Positions 1-8,849 of a stretch of 35,578 nucleotides of DNA are shown here, in pieces (the stretch's first letter is position 1; the number at the start of each line of letters is the position of its first letter). Under the pieces are notes generated by a model. The model did no database searches, was not told the origin of the DNA, and saw nothing but the letters and a program-made list of their open reading frames with translations. This DNA is from Flavimaricola sp. (lineage in GTDB: Bacteria; Pseudomonadota; Alphaproteobacteria; Rhodobacterales; Rhodobacteraceae), in the NCBI GenBank assembly GCA_029255105.1, contig JAQWWH010000029.1, positions 1-35,578 on the forward strand. The letters run 5' to 3'. The position numbers were made by a program, and so were the translations under genes.

Positions 1-790
1 CACCGGGACGACCGGCAAGGTCCATGATGTCACGCCAAAGGATGCCGGCTGGGGCTATGTCGGCTTTGGCCTGTACCGGCTGACCGAGGGCGAGGCCGTG
101 GCCGAACCCACCGGCGAGACCGAGGTCATCCTGGTCATCGTTGAGGGCAAGGCCCGCATCGGCACCGGTGAGACCGACTTTGGCGAGTTGGGCGCGCGTA
201 TTGATGTCTTTGAAAAGACGCCGCCGCATTGCGCCTATATACCTGCCGGGTCCGACTGGTCGGCCGTGGCGACAACCGCCTGCACGCTTGCCGTCTGCAC
301 AGCGCCTGCCCAACCGGGACGCGAGGCCGCGATCATCGGCCCGGCAGGCATCACGACAACGCCGCGCGGCAAAGGCACCAACCTGCGCCACATCAACGCG
401 ATCGCGATGGAAGAGCGCGACGTGGCCGACAGCCTTCTGGTGACCGAGGTGTTCACCCCGGCCGGTCACTGGTCCTCTTATCCGCCGCACCGGCATGATG
501 AGGACAACTACCCCGACATGACCTACCTCGAAGAGACCTATTACCACCGCCTCAACCCCGCACAGGGGTTCGGGGTGCAACGGGTCTGGACCGAGGATGG
601 CAGCCTGGACGAGACGATGGCCGTCTCAAACCACGATGTGGTGCTGGTTCCCAAAGGACACCATCCCTGCGGCGCGCCCTATGGTTACGAGATGTATTAC
701 CTCAACGTCATGGCGGGCCCTTTGCGCAAGTGGCGGTTCAAGAACCACCCCGACCACGATTGGATCTATCAGCGCGATCTCAAGGCGTAG
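1..790 (+). CDS. iolB: 5-deoxy-glucuronate isomerase, 5' partial
   Basis: The reading frame is open from base 2 and ends at TAG 788-790; the true start lies left of the window. The product is recognised as IolB, the cytosolic isomerase that converts 5-deoxy-D-glucuronate to 2-deoxy-5-keto-D-gluconate in myo-inositol catabolism. Visible family signatures are GWGYVGFGLYRL near the left edge, two cupin-like halves, and the metal-site segment PPHRHDEDNYP followed by EETYYHR, which supplies the usual His and Glu ligands. Only some N-terminal residues appear to be missing. An internal GTG at 98 is in frame but would remove the conserved GWGYVGF segment, so it is not the start. Other iol genes would be expected to the left. 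Family knowledge gives the function; nothing in the sequence looks damaged. Confidence 0.93.
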   Translation, partial: TGTTGKVHDVTPKDAGWGYVGFGLYRLTEGEAVAEPTGETEVILVIVEGKARIGTGETDFGELGARIDVFEKTPPHCAYIPAGSDWSAVATTACTLAVCTAPAQPGREAAIIGPAGITTTPRGKGTNLRHINAIAMEERDVADSLLVTEVFTPAGHWSSYPPHRHDEDNYPDMTYLEETYYHRLNPAQGFGVQRVWTEDGSLDETMAVSNHDVVLVPKGHHPCGAPYGYEMYYLNVMAGPLRKWRFKNHPDHDWIYQRDLKA

Positions 791-872
791 TCGGCGGAAA
801 AGGTCAGGAAAACCCGCCCTTGACGGTTCCACCCGTTGTGACGTTCGCCTGAATATGTCCTAACGGATAGAC

Positions 873-3398
873 ATGGACATGGTGCTTCTGGTCGCAATTG
901 TCGCGACACTCTTCTTGCTTATCGGCCTGTGCGAGCCGCTCGCGGCGCGTCTCCGGCTGCCCTATAGCGTGATCCTGGCAGGGCTTGGCATCCTGATCGC
1001 GGCGGCGGCTGCCTTTTTCCTCGCGACCAATGTCACCGATGCCCTGAACCCGGTGGCCGAGGCGATCCTGGCCTTTCCGATCCGGTCGAACGTGTTTCTG
1101 TACGTGTTTCTGCCGACCCTGCTGTTCCAGGTGACGCTTGGCCTTGATCTGCGGCGGATGCTGGATGACTGGGTGCCGATCCTGACGCTTGCCGTGGTGG
1201 CGGTGGTGGTGGCGACGATCACCATTGGCTATGCCCTGTTCTGGACCGGTGTGCTGCCGCTGATGGCCTGCCTCTTGATCGGGGCGATCGTGTCGACCAC
1301 TGACCCGTCAGCAGTTGTGTCGATCTTTCGCAACATTGCCGCCCCACAACGCCTGTCGCGGATCGTGGAGGGCGAAAGCCTTTTGAACGACGCCGCTGCT
1401 ATCGCCCTTTTTGGCCTGTTCATGAGCTTTGTCATGCGTGGCGTGCCAGACCCGTCGCTGGGATCGGCGCTGGCGCAGTTCCCGATGCTGATCGGTGGGG
1501 GGGCGCTTGTCGGCCTTTTGTTTGGACGGGCGTCCGTGGCGCTGATGGCGGCGATGGGGCGGTTCGAGCTTGCGCAGATCTCGGTCTCGGTCGCCTTGCC
1601 CTATCTGGCCTTTGTCGCGGCCGAGCAGATTATCGGCGCCTCAGGTGTCATCGCGGTGGTGACGGCGGGGATGACGCTGAACCTGATGGGGCCGGGGCGC
1701 CTGACGCCCGCCACCTGGTATAACCTGCGCGAGGTCTGGACGCTTTTGGCCCATTGGGCGGGGGCCTTCATCTTTGTGCTGGCGGCCTTGCTGATCCCGC
1801 GCCTGCTGGACGACATGCGGATGATTGATCTGGCCTTGATCGGCGTTGTTATCGTCGCCGCTATCGTGGCCCGCGCGCTGATCCTGTTCGTGCTGCTGCC
1901 CGCCCTGACCCTTGTCCGCCTGTCGCCCCCGGTTGAGCGGCCCTACCGGGTGGCGATCCTTTGGGGTGGTCTGAGGGGGGCGGTGACGCTGGCGCTGGCG
2001 CTGGCGGTGACCGAAAGCCTCCGGGTCCCGCCCGAGATCCGGCAGGCGGTCGGGGTCCTCGCCACAGGCTTTACCATCTTTACGCTGATCGCACAGGGCA
2101 CGACCCTGCGGCTGGTGATCGGACGGCTTGGCCTTGACAAATTGTCCCCGCTGGATGCCGCACTCGCCAATCAGGTGGTTGCAGTGGCCTTGCAAAGCGT
2201 GCGCGAACAGGTCGCCGAATCGACCGAGAATTACGGCCTGAACCGCGATACCGTCCGATCCGAGGCGATCATTTTTGGCGAGCGCCTTGGGCGGGCCGTC
2301 AAAGAGGCAGAGGACAGCAAGGAGATCCTTGACCGCGACCGCATCACCCTTGGCCTGATCGTTCTTGCCGGGGCGGAACGGGACATGGTGCTGGAGCGGT
2401 TCCGCGACAGGGCCATCTCATCGGGTCTGGCGGAACGGTCCCTGTCCGAGGCGGACCGGCTGATCGAACAAACCCGCAGCGGCGGGCGGACAGGTTACCT
2501 GCGCGCGTCTCGAAGGAACCTCGGGCAGGGCGGGGTCTACCAGATCGCAGCCTGGCTGCATAACCGCCTGAGGATTTCCGGCCCGCTGGCCCGCATGACC
2601 TCGGACCGGTTCGAGATGCTGGTAACCCAACGGTTGATCCTGCGCGACCTGAACACCTTTATCGACGCCCGCATCCGGCGCATTCACGGACGCCGTGTGG
2701 CCGATCTGTTGCATGACCTGCTGCGGCGGCGCAGCGTTGAGGTGTCGCAGGTTCTGGATGGTCTGCGCCTGCAATATCCGGGCTATGCCGAAGAACTGGA
2801 ACGCCGCCTGATCCGCCGCACCGCCCTGCGCTATGAAGAGGCCGAGTACGAGTCCCTGCGTGGCGAGGGATTGATCGGGCCCGAACTGTACGCGACCCTG
2901 ACAGGTGCCCTTGCCGACCGGCGCCAGACCGAAGAAGGCCGGCTAAAGCTGGATCTGGCCGTACAGAAGGCCGATCTGGTCACCCAGTTTCCCCTGTTCG
3001 ACAGTCTGGATGACCGGTCACGTCGCCAGCTGGGGCGGGCGCTGGTGACCCGCTATGTCTCGGCCGGTGAGGTGATCCTGCGCAAGGACATCCCGGCCCG
3101 CAGCGTCTATTTCATCGCCTCGGGCGCGGTCGAGGTTGAGACGGCGGGCCTGACCGACAGGCTGGGCCGGGGCGAGATGTTTGGCCAGTTGTCGATCCTG
3201 AGCCGGAGCCGGCGACGCACATCCGTTGTCGCCATCACGCATGGGGTCCTTTTGGCGCTGGACGAGGCCCGGTTCCTGCGCCTGATGCGCCGCAGCCCCG
3301 GCCTGCGCGAGGCTGTACGCGCCAGTGCCGTCAAACGGGGCGTGTCCCCCGATCGCCTCGCGGGGCTGGACGGGGCCGAGGTCAAGGCAGAGGGTTAA
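873..3398 (+). CDS. CPA1-type sodium:proton antiporter with C-terminal cNMP-binding-like domain
   Basis: The 841-residue inner-membrane protein has about 12 hydrophobic segments in residues 1-420, typical of the Na+/H+ exchanger family. They include a STTDPSAVVS helix and the segment GESLLNDAAAIALFG, which carries the acidic Asn-Asp motif used for ion exchange. A long polar, Arg-rich, probably helical linker spans about 420-690. It is followed by a cyclic-nucleotide-binding fold at about 700-820 (LFDSLDDRSRRQLG ... VYFIASGAVEV ... GEMFGQLSIL). The phosphate-binding cassette departs from the cAMP-binding consensus: Gln replaces the Glu of FGE and the Pro before the Arg is absent, so nucleotide binding is uncertain. 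ATG 873 is used; ATG 879 is two codons downstream. The gene stands alone, and its TAA shares bases with the stop of the convergent sulfotransferase gene. The ion (Na+ or K+) cannot be decided from sequence. Confidence 0.88.
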   Translation: MDMVLLVAIVATLFLLIGLCEPLAARLRLPYSVILAGLGILIAAAAAFFLATNVTDALNPVAEAILAFPIRSNVFLYVFLPTLLFQVTLGLDLRRMLDDWVPILTLAVVAVVVATITIGYALFWTGVLPLMACLLIGAIVSTTDPSAVVSIFRNIAAPQRLSRIVEGESLLNDAAAIALFGLFMSFVMRGVPDPSLGSALAQFPMLIGGGALVGLLFGRASVALMAAMGRFELAQISVSVALPYLAFVAAEQIIGASGVIAVVTAGMTLNLMGPGRLTPATWYNLREVWTLLAHWAGAFIFVLAALLIPRLLDDMRMIDLALIGVVIVAAIVARALILFVLLPALTLVRLSPPVERPYRVAILWGGLRGAVTLALALAVTESLRVPPEIRQAVGVLATGFTIFTLIAQGTTLRLVIGRLGLDKLSPLDAALANQVVAVALQSVREQVAESTENYGLNRDTVRSEAIIFGERLGRAVKEAEDSKEILDRDRITLGLIVLAGAERDMVLERFRDRAISSGLAERSLSEADRLIEQTRSGGRTGYLRASRRNLGQGGVYQIAAWLHNRLRISGPLARMTSDRFEMLVTQRLILRDLNTFIDARIRRIHGRRVADLLHDLLRRRSVEVSQVLDGLRLQYPGYAEELERRLIRRTALRYEEAEYESLRGEGLIGPELYATLTGALADRRQTEEGRLKLDLAVQKADLVTQFPLFDSLDDRSRRQLGRALVTRYVSAGEVILRKDIPARSVYFIASGAVEVETAGLTDRLGRGEMFGQLSILSRSRRRTSVVAITHGVLLALDEARFLRLMRRSPGLREAVRASAVKRGVSPDRLAGLDGAEVKAEG

Positions 3399-3997
3399 CC
3401 TTGTCCAGCCTCCCAGACGGCAAACTCATCCGCGCACTTCCGTTCAAGTTTGTCCCGCATCGGGGGGGAGAGGGTTAGCTCCATCCGGGGCGATACATTA
3501 AGCTGGGGCAGTTCCAGCCGGACCTTCAGGCGGTCTTGCAGAAAGGCGATGAGCCTAGGTTGGGCATCATAGCGGAACAGGTGGTCCACACCGACGGTTC
3601 CATCTGCATTGTTGAGGAACTTTGCCTGACTGCCCACCGCGGCAAAGGCGGCAGGTTTGCCCTTCACATATTCGCCCACGAAATCGTCAAAGCTGACATC
3701 GCGGGTGCTGTTGGGGTGGCCGACCAGATCATCGCGATGGCGATACCGGTACCAGCTTCCCAACCAGTCGACAGGATGGCGCACCACCGCCACCGTCTCC
3801 ATCTCCTGCCCGCCGGCCTGGGCGAAGAAGGGGGCAAGGAATCGCCTGTAGCGATAGACAGGTGAATGCTTGAGATGGGGCGGATCGCGCAGAACCATGG
3901 CGGCCCGGGGGGCCAATGCCCCCTCAATCGCCGTTGTCCCGGTCTTGGGTACGGCCAGAAAAACCAGCGCCTCTTTCCAAAAAACCAACAATTCCAT
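3395..3997 (-). CDS. sulfotransferase family protein
   Basis: A 200-residue protein beginning MELLVFWKEALVFLAVPKTGTT. The P-loop-like 5'-phosphosulfate-binding motif PKTGTT (residues 17-22) and the 3'-phosphate-binding segment VVRHPVDWLGSW (71-82, with Arg73 and Ser81) identify a PAPS-dependent sulfotransferase fold. The acceptor cannot be told from sequence; bacterial members often modify surface glycans. A frame open further upstream would add 80 residues, but ATG 3997 is preferred. It follows the Shine-Dalgarno-like GGGAAAGGG and starts just before the conserved motif, while the extension would run into the recA control region. It is divergent from recA and convergent with the antiporter gene, the two stops sharing TTAA at 3395-3398. 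Confidence 0.8.
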   Translation of the reverse strand: MELLVFWKEALVFLAVPKTGTTAIEGALAPRAAMVLRDPPHLKHSPVYRYRRFLAPFFAQAGGQEMETVAVVRHPVDWLGSWYRYRHRDDLVGHPNSTRDVSFDDFVGEYVKGKPAAFAAVGSQAKFLNNADGTVGVDHLFRYDAQPRLIAFLQDRLKVRLELPQLNVSPRMELTLSPPMRDKLERKCADEFAVWEAGQG

Positions 3998-4091
3998 GCC
4001 CTTTCCCGGGTTCGACCCGATGATACACAAGCATAAACCACTCTTTAACCCTTCCTGACAAAAAGTGGGAGGTGAAGATTTTACTTGAAAT

Positions 4092-4133
4092 GTTCTACTT
4101 TTGTCCGCATTAGGATGAGAACAAGAGAAGAAC
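4092..4133. promoter_or_regulatory. LexA (SOS) boxes of recA
   Basis: GAAC-N7-GAAC at 4119-4133 is a perfect match, on the opposite strand, to the alphaproteobacterial LexA box GTTC-N7-GTTC. Thirteen bases to its left, 4092-4106 reads GTTC-N7-GTCC, one mismatch from the same box in the other orientation. They lie 50-90 bases before the recA start, where LexA would be expected to cover the promoter. A clean -35/-10 pair was not identified; TTGAAA at 4085-4090 is a possible -35. Confidence 0.8.
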
Positions 4134-4183
4134 AAAGGCAGCGATTGCCGCCCTGCAAGGGGTGTGTGATAAGGATGAGAAAC

Positions 4184-5263
4184 ATGGGAACGGCAGATCT
4201 TTTGAAAATGACTGACAAGCAGACGGCCGACCGGCAAAAGGCGCTCGATTCAGCGCTCGCTCAGATTGAGCGTCAGTTCGGCAAGGGCTCTATCATGAAG
4301 CTCGGCGGGCAGAACCAGATGCCTGACATCGAGGCGACATCGACCGGTTCACTGGGCCTCGACATCGCGCTTGGCATTGGCGGCCTGCCCAAGGGCCGCA
4401 TCATCGAGATTTACGGTCCGGAATCATCGGGCAAGACGACCCTGACGCTGCATTCCATCGCGGAAGAGCAGAAAAAGGGCGGCGTCTGCGCCTTTGTGGA
4501 TGCCGAACACGCCTTTGACCCACAATACGCCAAGAAGCTGGGCGTGAACCTGGATGAGTTGCTGATCTCGCAGCCCGACACCGGCGAACAGGCGCTTGAG
4601 ATCGTCGATACGCTGGTCCGCTCTGGCGCGGTCAGCCTTGTCGTCGTCGACAGCGTCGCGGCCCTGACCCCCAAGAGCGAGCTTGAGGGTGACATGGGCG
4701 ACAGCAGCGTCGGCGTACATGCCAGACTGATGAGCCAGGCGATGCGCAAGCTGACCGGTTCGATCAGCCGCTCTGGCTGCATGGTGATCTTCATCAACCA
4801 GATCCGGATGAAGATCGGCGTCATGTTCGGCTCTCCCGAAACAACGACGGGCGGTAACGCCTTGAAATTCTACGCCTCCGTGCGTCTTGATATCCGTCGG
4901 ATCGGATCGGTCAAGGACCGCGACGAGGTTGTTGGTAACGCAACCCGCGTCAAGGTCGTCAAGAACAAGGTGGCACCGCCCTTCAAGCAGGTCGAGTTTG
5001 ACATCATGTACGGCGAAGGCATCTCCAAGATGGGCGAGATCATCGACCTGGGCGTCAAGGCTGGCGTCGTCGAAAAGTCCGGGTCCTGGTTCTCTTACGG
5101 GGATGAAAGGATCGGGCAGGGCCGCGAGAACGCCAAAACCTTCCTGCGCGAGAATTCTGCCATGGCGCTTGAGATTGAGGACAAGATCCGGGCCGCACAC
5201 GGTCTTGATTTCGACCTGACAGGCGGCGGCAACGACGACGACAGCGATATGGTGGAAATGTAG
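4184..5263 (+). CDS. recA: recombinase RecA
   Basis: A 359-residue RecA, the DNA-dependent ATPase that forms the strand-exchange filament and triggers LexA self-cleavage. Walker A GPESSGKT lies at 78-85, followed by the conserved FVDAEHAFD, the Walker B-like [10 protein letters not shown], the L2 segment [33 protein letters not shown] region and an acidic C-terminal tail. The start at 4184 ([13 protein letters not shown]) is chosen because AAGGA at 4171-4175 is well placed and because Rhodobacteraceae RecA proteins begin with a similar TADLL segment. A longer open frame back to 4085 crosses the SOS boxes and is not credible. It is monocistronic, with a LexA box before it and an intrinsic terminator after it. 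Confidence 0.98.
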   Translation: MGTADLLKMTDKQTADRQKALDSALAQIERQFGKGSIMKLGGQNQMPDIEATSTGSLGLDIALGIGGLPKGRIIEIYGPESSGKTTLTLHSIAEEQKKGGVCAFVDAEHAFDPQYAKKLGVNLDELLISQPDTGEQALEIVDTLVRSGAVSLVVVDSVAALTPKSELEGDMGDSSVGVHARLMSQAMRKLTGSISRSGCMVIFINQIRMKIGVMFGSPETTTGGNALKFYASVRLDIRRIGSVKDRDEVVGNATRVKVVKNKVAPPFKQVEFDIMYGEGISKMGEIIDLGVKAGVVEKSGSWFSYGDERIGQGRENAKTFLRENSAMALEIEDKIRAAHGLDFDLTGGGNDDDSDMVEM

Positions 5264-5336
5264 GCCCGATCTGCGCAGAACGGGTCCGTCAGAAAGCCTG
5301 TGTCTGCCAGAACGGCGGAGCGGTCTTTCGGGAAAA

Positions 5337-5365
5337 GGGCGGCGGGGAAACCCGGCGCCCTTTTT
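5337..5365 (+). terminator. intrinsic terminator of recA
   Basis: Arms 5337-5346 and 5351-5360 form a 10-bp GC-rich stem with one G-G mismatch, closed by a GAAA tetraloop and followed by five T residues. It lies 74 bases after the recA stop and before alaS, separating the two transcripts. Confidence 0.9.
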
Positions 5366-5437
5366 CGTAGGCAATGGACAGTACGGCGGGTGACCGCTAT
5401 TCCTCGCGGGCCGCCACGTACAGACTGAGAGCCTCCC

Positions 5438-8098
5438 ATGACTTCGCTTGCTGATATCCGCTCGACCTTCCTCGATTTCTTTGCCCGGCAGGGGCACGAG
5501 GTCGTGGCCTCGTCACCGCTTGTGCCGCGCAACGATCCGACCCTGATGTTCGCCAACTCGGGCATGGTGCAGTTCAAGAACCTGTTCACCGGGATCGAGC
5601 ATCGCGACTACACCCGCGCCACGACTGCGCAGAAATGCGTGCGCGCCGGGGGCAAGCACAATGACCTCGACAATGTCGGTTATACTGCCCGCCACCTGAC
5701 GTTCTTTGAGATGCTGGGCAACTTTTCCTTCGGCGACTACTTCAAGCAAGAGGCAATCCCCTTCGCTTGGGAGCTTTTGACCAAGGACTTCGCCCTCGAC
5801 AAGGAACGGCTGCACGTCACCGTCTACCACACCGATGATGAGGCGGCGGGCATCTGGAAAAAGATCGGGGTCCCGGACTCCCGCATTATCCGCATCCCCA
5901 CCGATGACAACTTTTGGCGGATGGGTCCGACCGGCCCCTGTGGTCCCTGCACCGAGATCTTCTTTGACCATGGCCCCCACATCTGGGGCGGACCGCCCGG
6001 CAGCCCCGAAGAGGACGGCGACCGGTTCATCGAGATCTGGAACGTCGTGTTCATGCAGAACGAACAGTTTGCCGACGGCTCTATGACCCCGCTCGACATG
6101 CAGTCGATCGACACTGGCATGGGGCTGGAGCGGTTCGCGTCGCTGATGCAGGGCACCAACTCTGTCTTTGAGACCGATCTGCTCAAGTCGCTGGTCGAGG
6201 CGGCAGCCCATGCCACGAACCGCGACCCCGAAGGGGACACGCTGCCCCACCTGCGCGTCATGGCGGATCACCTGCGCACGACCTCTTTCCTGATCGCCGA
6301 AGGTGTCCTGCCCTCGAACGAAGGACGCGGCTACGTGCTGCGCCGGATCATGCGGCGGGCCATGCGCCACGCGCACCTGCTCGGCACGACCGATCCCGTC
6401 ATGCACCGGCTGGTGCCGGAATTGATCCGTCAGATGGGCAATGCCTACCCGGAACTTGGTCAGGGACGCCGCCAGATCGAAGAGACGTTGCTGGCCGAGG
6501 AAACCCGCTTCAAGCAGACGCTGGACAGGGGCCTCAAGCTGCTGGACGAAGAGCTTACCGACCTGCCCGAGGGCGCGGACCTGCCGGGTGAAACGGCGTT
6601 CAAGCTCTATGACACCTATGGCTTCCCCCTCGACCTGACGCAGGACGCCTTGCGCGAAAAGGGTCGGGGCGTCGACCAGCACGGCTTTGACGCCGCTATG
6701 GCCGCCCAAAAGGCCAAGGCCCGCGCGGCATGGGCCGGAACCGGCGAGACGGCGGATGCCTCGCTTTGGTTCGATCTGGCCGAGCAGGGCGGCGTGACCG
6801 AGTTTCTGGGCTACGAGACAGAGACAGCCGAGGGCGAGGTTCAGGCCCTGGTCCGCGATGGCGCCGCCGTGGGCGATGCCCAAACCGGCCAGAAGGTGCA
6901 GATCGTGGTCAACCAGACACCGTTCTATGCGGAATCGGGTGGTCAGGTTGGTGACGCGGGTTGGATCAGAACCGATACCGGCCTTGCCCATGTGACTGAC
7001 ACCAAGAAGATGGCAGGCGTCTTTATCCACATCGCCGAAGTGACCGAAGGGGCGATCCTCAAGGGTCAGCCCGCCAAGCTGGAGGTCGAACATGGCCGCC
7101 GGTCGACGATCCGGGCCAACCACTCGGCCACGCACCTGCTGCACGAGGCGCTGCGCAACGCTCTGGGTGATCATGTGGCCCAGCGTGGGTCGCTGAACGC
7201 GCCGGACCGCCTGCGGTTTGACTTCAGCCACGGCAAGGGGATGTCGGACGCCGAGATTGCCAAGGTCGATGCCGAGGTCAACGCAATGATCCGCCAGAAC
7301 ACTCCGGTTGAGACGCGGATCATGACACCCGATGACGCCCGCGCCCTTGGGGCGCAGGCCCTGTTTGGCGAGAAATACGGGGACGAGGTCCGCGTGGTGT
7401 CGATGGGCCGGGCCGTTGGATCCGGCAAGGGCGCTGATGGCGCGACCTATTCGCTGGAACTTTGCGGCGGCACCCATGTGCGCCAGACCGGTGACATCGG
7501 GGCCTTTGTCCTGTTGGGCGACAGCGCATCAAGTGCGGGCGTCCGGCGGATCGAGGCGCTGACCGGGCAGGCGGCCCTTGACCATCTGGCCGCTCAGGAC
7601 CGGCTGCTGACCGAGGTTGCGGCCCTCTTGAAGGCGCAAAGTGGCGACGTGCTGGACCGCGTTCGGGCGCTCATCGATGAACGCCGCAGCCTGAGCAACG
7701 AGGTCGCCCAGTTGCGCCGCGATCTGGCCATGTCCGGAGGGGCCAAGGCTGAGGAACCTGCCAAGGATATCAAAGGGATCGCCTTCAAAGCTCAGGTTCT
7801 TAGCGGTGTGACCGGCAAGGACCTGCCCGCTCTGGTGGATGAGCTGAAGGTACAGTTGGGAACAGGCGTTGTCCTGCTGATTGCGGATGCCGATGGCAAG
7901 GCCGCTGTTGCGGCGGGCGTCACCAAGGACCTGACGGACAAGCTGTCCGCCGTTGACGTGTTGCGCGCTGCTGTGGCTGAATTGGGTGGCAAGGGCGGCG
8001 GCGGACGCGCTGACATGGCACAGGGCGGTGCTGCCAGTGCCGAGAACGCCGAGGCGGCGATCGCTGCGGCGGAAACTGTTATAGGAGGCATCGCATGA
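5438..8098 (+). CDS. alaS: alanine--tRNA ligase
   Basis: An 886-residue class II synthetase of the usual full length, which charges tRNA-Ala in the cytosol. The order is complete. The catalytic core begins [15 protein letters not shown] and includes [15 protein letters not shown] residues ([13 protein letters not shown]) and GMGLERF. The editing domain has the zinc-binding NHSATHLLH and the distal CGGTH. The C-Ala oligomerisation domain ends with the Gly-rich [15 protein letters not shown]. The ATG at 5438 fits the family N-terminus. The stop overlaps the next start as ATGA (8095-8098), implying translational coupling to the DUF1330 gene. Confidence 0.98.
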   Translation: MTSLADIRSTFLDFFARQGHEVVASSPLVPRNDPTLMFANSGMVQFKNLFTGIEHRDYTRATTAQKCVRAGGKHNDLDNVGYTARHLTFFEMLGNFSFGDYFKQEAIPFAWELLTKDFALDKERLHVTVYHTDDEAAGIWKKIGVPDSRIIRIPTDDNFWRMGPTGPCGPCTEIFFDHGPHIWGGPPGSPEEDGDRFIEIWNVVFMQNEQFADGSMTPLDMQSIDTGMGLERFASLMQGTNSVFETDLLKSLVEAAAHATNRDPEGDTLPHLRVMADHLRTTSFLIAEGVLPSNEGRGYVLRRIMRRAMRHAHLLGTTDPVMHRLVPELIRQMGNAYPELGQGRRQIEETLLAEETRFKQTLDRGLKLLDEELTDLPEGADLPGETAFKLYDTYGFPLDLTQDALREKGRGVDQHGFDAAMAAQKAKARAAWAGTGETADASLWFDLAEQGGVTEFLGYETETAEGEVQALVRDGAAVGDAQTGQKVQIVVNQTPFYAESGGQVGDAGWIRTDTGLAHVTDTKKMAGVFIHIAEVTEGAILKGQPAKLEVEHGRRSTIRANHSATHLLHEALRNALGDHVAQRGSLNAPDRLRFDFSHGKGMSDAEIAKVDAEVNAMIRQNTPVETRIMTPDDARALGAQALFGEKYGDEVRVVSMGRAVGSGKGADGATYSLELCGGTHVRQTGDIGAFVLLGDSASSAGVRRIEALTGQAALDHLAAQDRLLTEVAALLKAQSGDVLDRVRALIDERRSLSNEVAQLRRDLAMSGGAKAEEPAKDIKGIAFKAQVLSGVTGKDLPALVDELKVQLGTGVVLLIADADGKAAVAAGVTKDLTDKLSAVDVLRAAVAELGGKGGGGRADMAQGGAASAENAEAAIAAAETVIGGIA

Positions 8099-8382
8099 CC
8101 GCACTTTGGATCGCACACGTCAAGGTTTCGGACGCCGAGGCCTATGGCCAGTACGCAACCCGCGCCAGCGTTGCCATCGCCGACCATGGCGGTGTCTTCC
8201 TCGCCCGTGGCGGTGCCTATGAGCAGTTGGAAGGCCCGGACCGCCCACGCAACGTCGTGGCCCGGTTCCCGTCCTTGCAGGCGGCACATGACTGTTACTT
8301 TTCAGCGGCTTATCAAGAGGCGCTCGGCTTTGCCAAAGGGGCCGCGCAACGCGAACTGGTCATCGTCGAAGAGTTCGAATGA
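8095..8382 (+). CDS. DUF1330 family protein
   Basis: A 95-residue protein starting [20 protein letters not shown], matching the small ferredoxin-like dimeric DUF1330 family in length and pattern (a conserved Y..Y at the start, an ARGG segment in the middle, then a VVARFPS strand). The family has no established biochemical role, so no function is assigned. An AGGAGG at about 8083 sits just upstream. The gene overlaps alaS by four bases and the following MOSC gene by four bases, so the three are probably translated from one message. Confidence 0.85.
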   Translation: MTALWIAHVKVSDAEAYGQYATRASVAIADHGGVFLARGGAYEQLEGPDRPRNVVARFPSLQAAHDCYFSAAYQEALGFAKGAAQRELVIVEEFE

Positions 8383-8849
8383 TCCCAATGGCCGAGTTGC
8401 TGCGCACCCACGCAGCACCCGGACACGTTTCCTGGATCGGCCTGCGGCCAGAGCGGCTGGCTGACATGCTTTGTGTTGATATGGCAGAGCTATTGGAAAC
8501 CGGTCTTGTCGGGGATCATGCCCGGCCGGGCAAGCGGGCTCTGACGCTTATCCAGGCAGAGCATCTTCCGGTCATCGCGGCCCTTGCCCATCGTGAGGCC
8601 ATCAGCCCGCAGGACCTGCGCCGCAATATCGTTGTGTCGGGCATCAATCTGACTGCTTTGCACAATCATCCGATCCGGATCGGCGGGGCCGTCGTCAGGA
8701 TGACGACACCCTGCGCGCCTTGTTCACGCATGGAAAAGGCTCTTGGAACAGGGGCTTACAATGCCATGCGCGGTCATGGGGGATGGTGCGCCGAGGTTGT
8801 TCAACCCGGTCCCATCCAACTGGGGGACCGGGTTGAACAAATAGCCTAG
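8379..8849 (+). CDS. MOSC domain-containing protein
   Basis: A 156-residue, stand-alone MOSC domain. The segments DHARPGKRALTLIQAEHLPVI, LRRNIVVSGINL and TPCAPCSRME carry the family pattern, including the conserved cysteine thought to carry activated sulfur in the molybdenum cofactor sulfurase relatives. Small bacterial MOSC proteins may transfer sulfur or act with reductases on N-hydroxylated compounds; the substrate here is unknown. ATG 8379 overlaps the upstream stop as ATGA; ATG 8388 is an alternative start. Its TAG overlaps the stop of the convergent typA gene. The last 17 codons contain a perfect 15-bp inverted repeat. Confidence 0.85.
   Translation: MIPMAELLRTHAAPGHVSWIGLRPERLADMLCVDMAELLETGLVGDHARPGKRALTLIQAEHLPVIAALAHREAISPQDLRRNIVVSGINLTALHNHPIRIGGAVVRMTTPCAPCSRMEKALGTGAYNAMRGHGGWCAEVVQPGPIQLGDRVEQIA
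8799..8838. repeat. perfect 15-bp inverted repeat at a convergent gene end
   Basis: Arms 8799-8813 (GTTCAACCCGGTCCC) and 8824-8838 are exact reverse complements with a 10-base loop. The hairpin lies inside the 3' end of the MOSC gene, 8 bases before the typA stop. Neither side has a T tract, so it is not a textbook terminator. It could still act as a bidirectional 3'-end stabiliser or Rho-assisted stop. Confidence 0.75.

Noticed and set aside
4424..5497. 357-codon minus-strand frame opposite recA
   Set aside because: It crosses the recA terminator and has no recognisable protein features.
5513..7477. 654-codon open frame on the minus strand opposite alaS
   Set aside because: It is a shadow of a GC-rich gene; its product has no family resemblance and alaS is complete on the plus strand.
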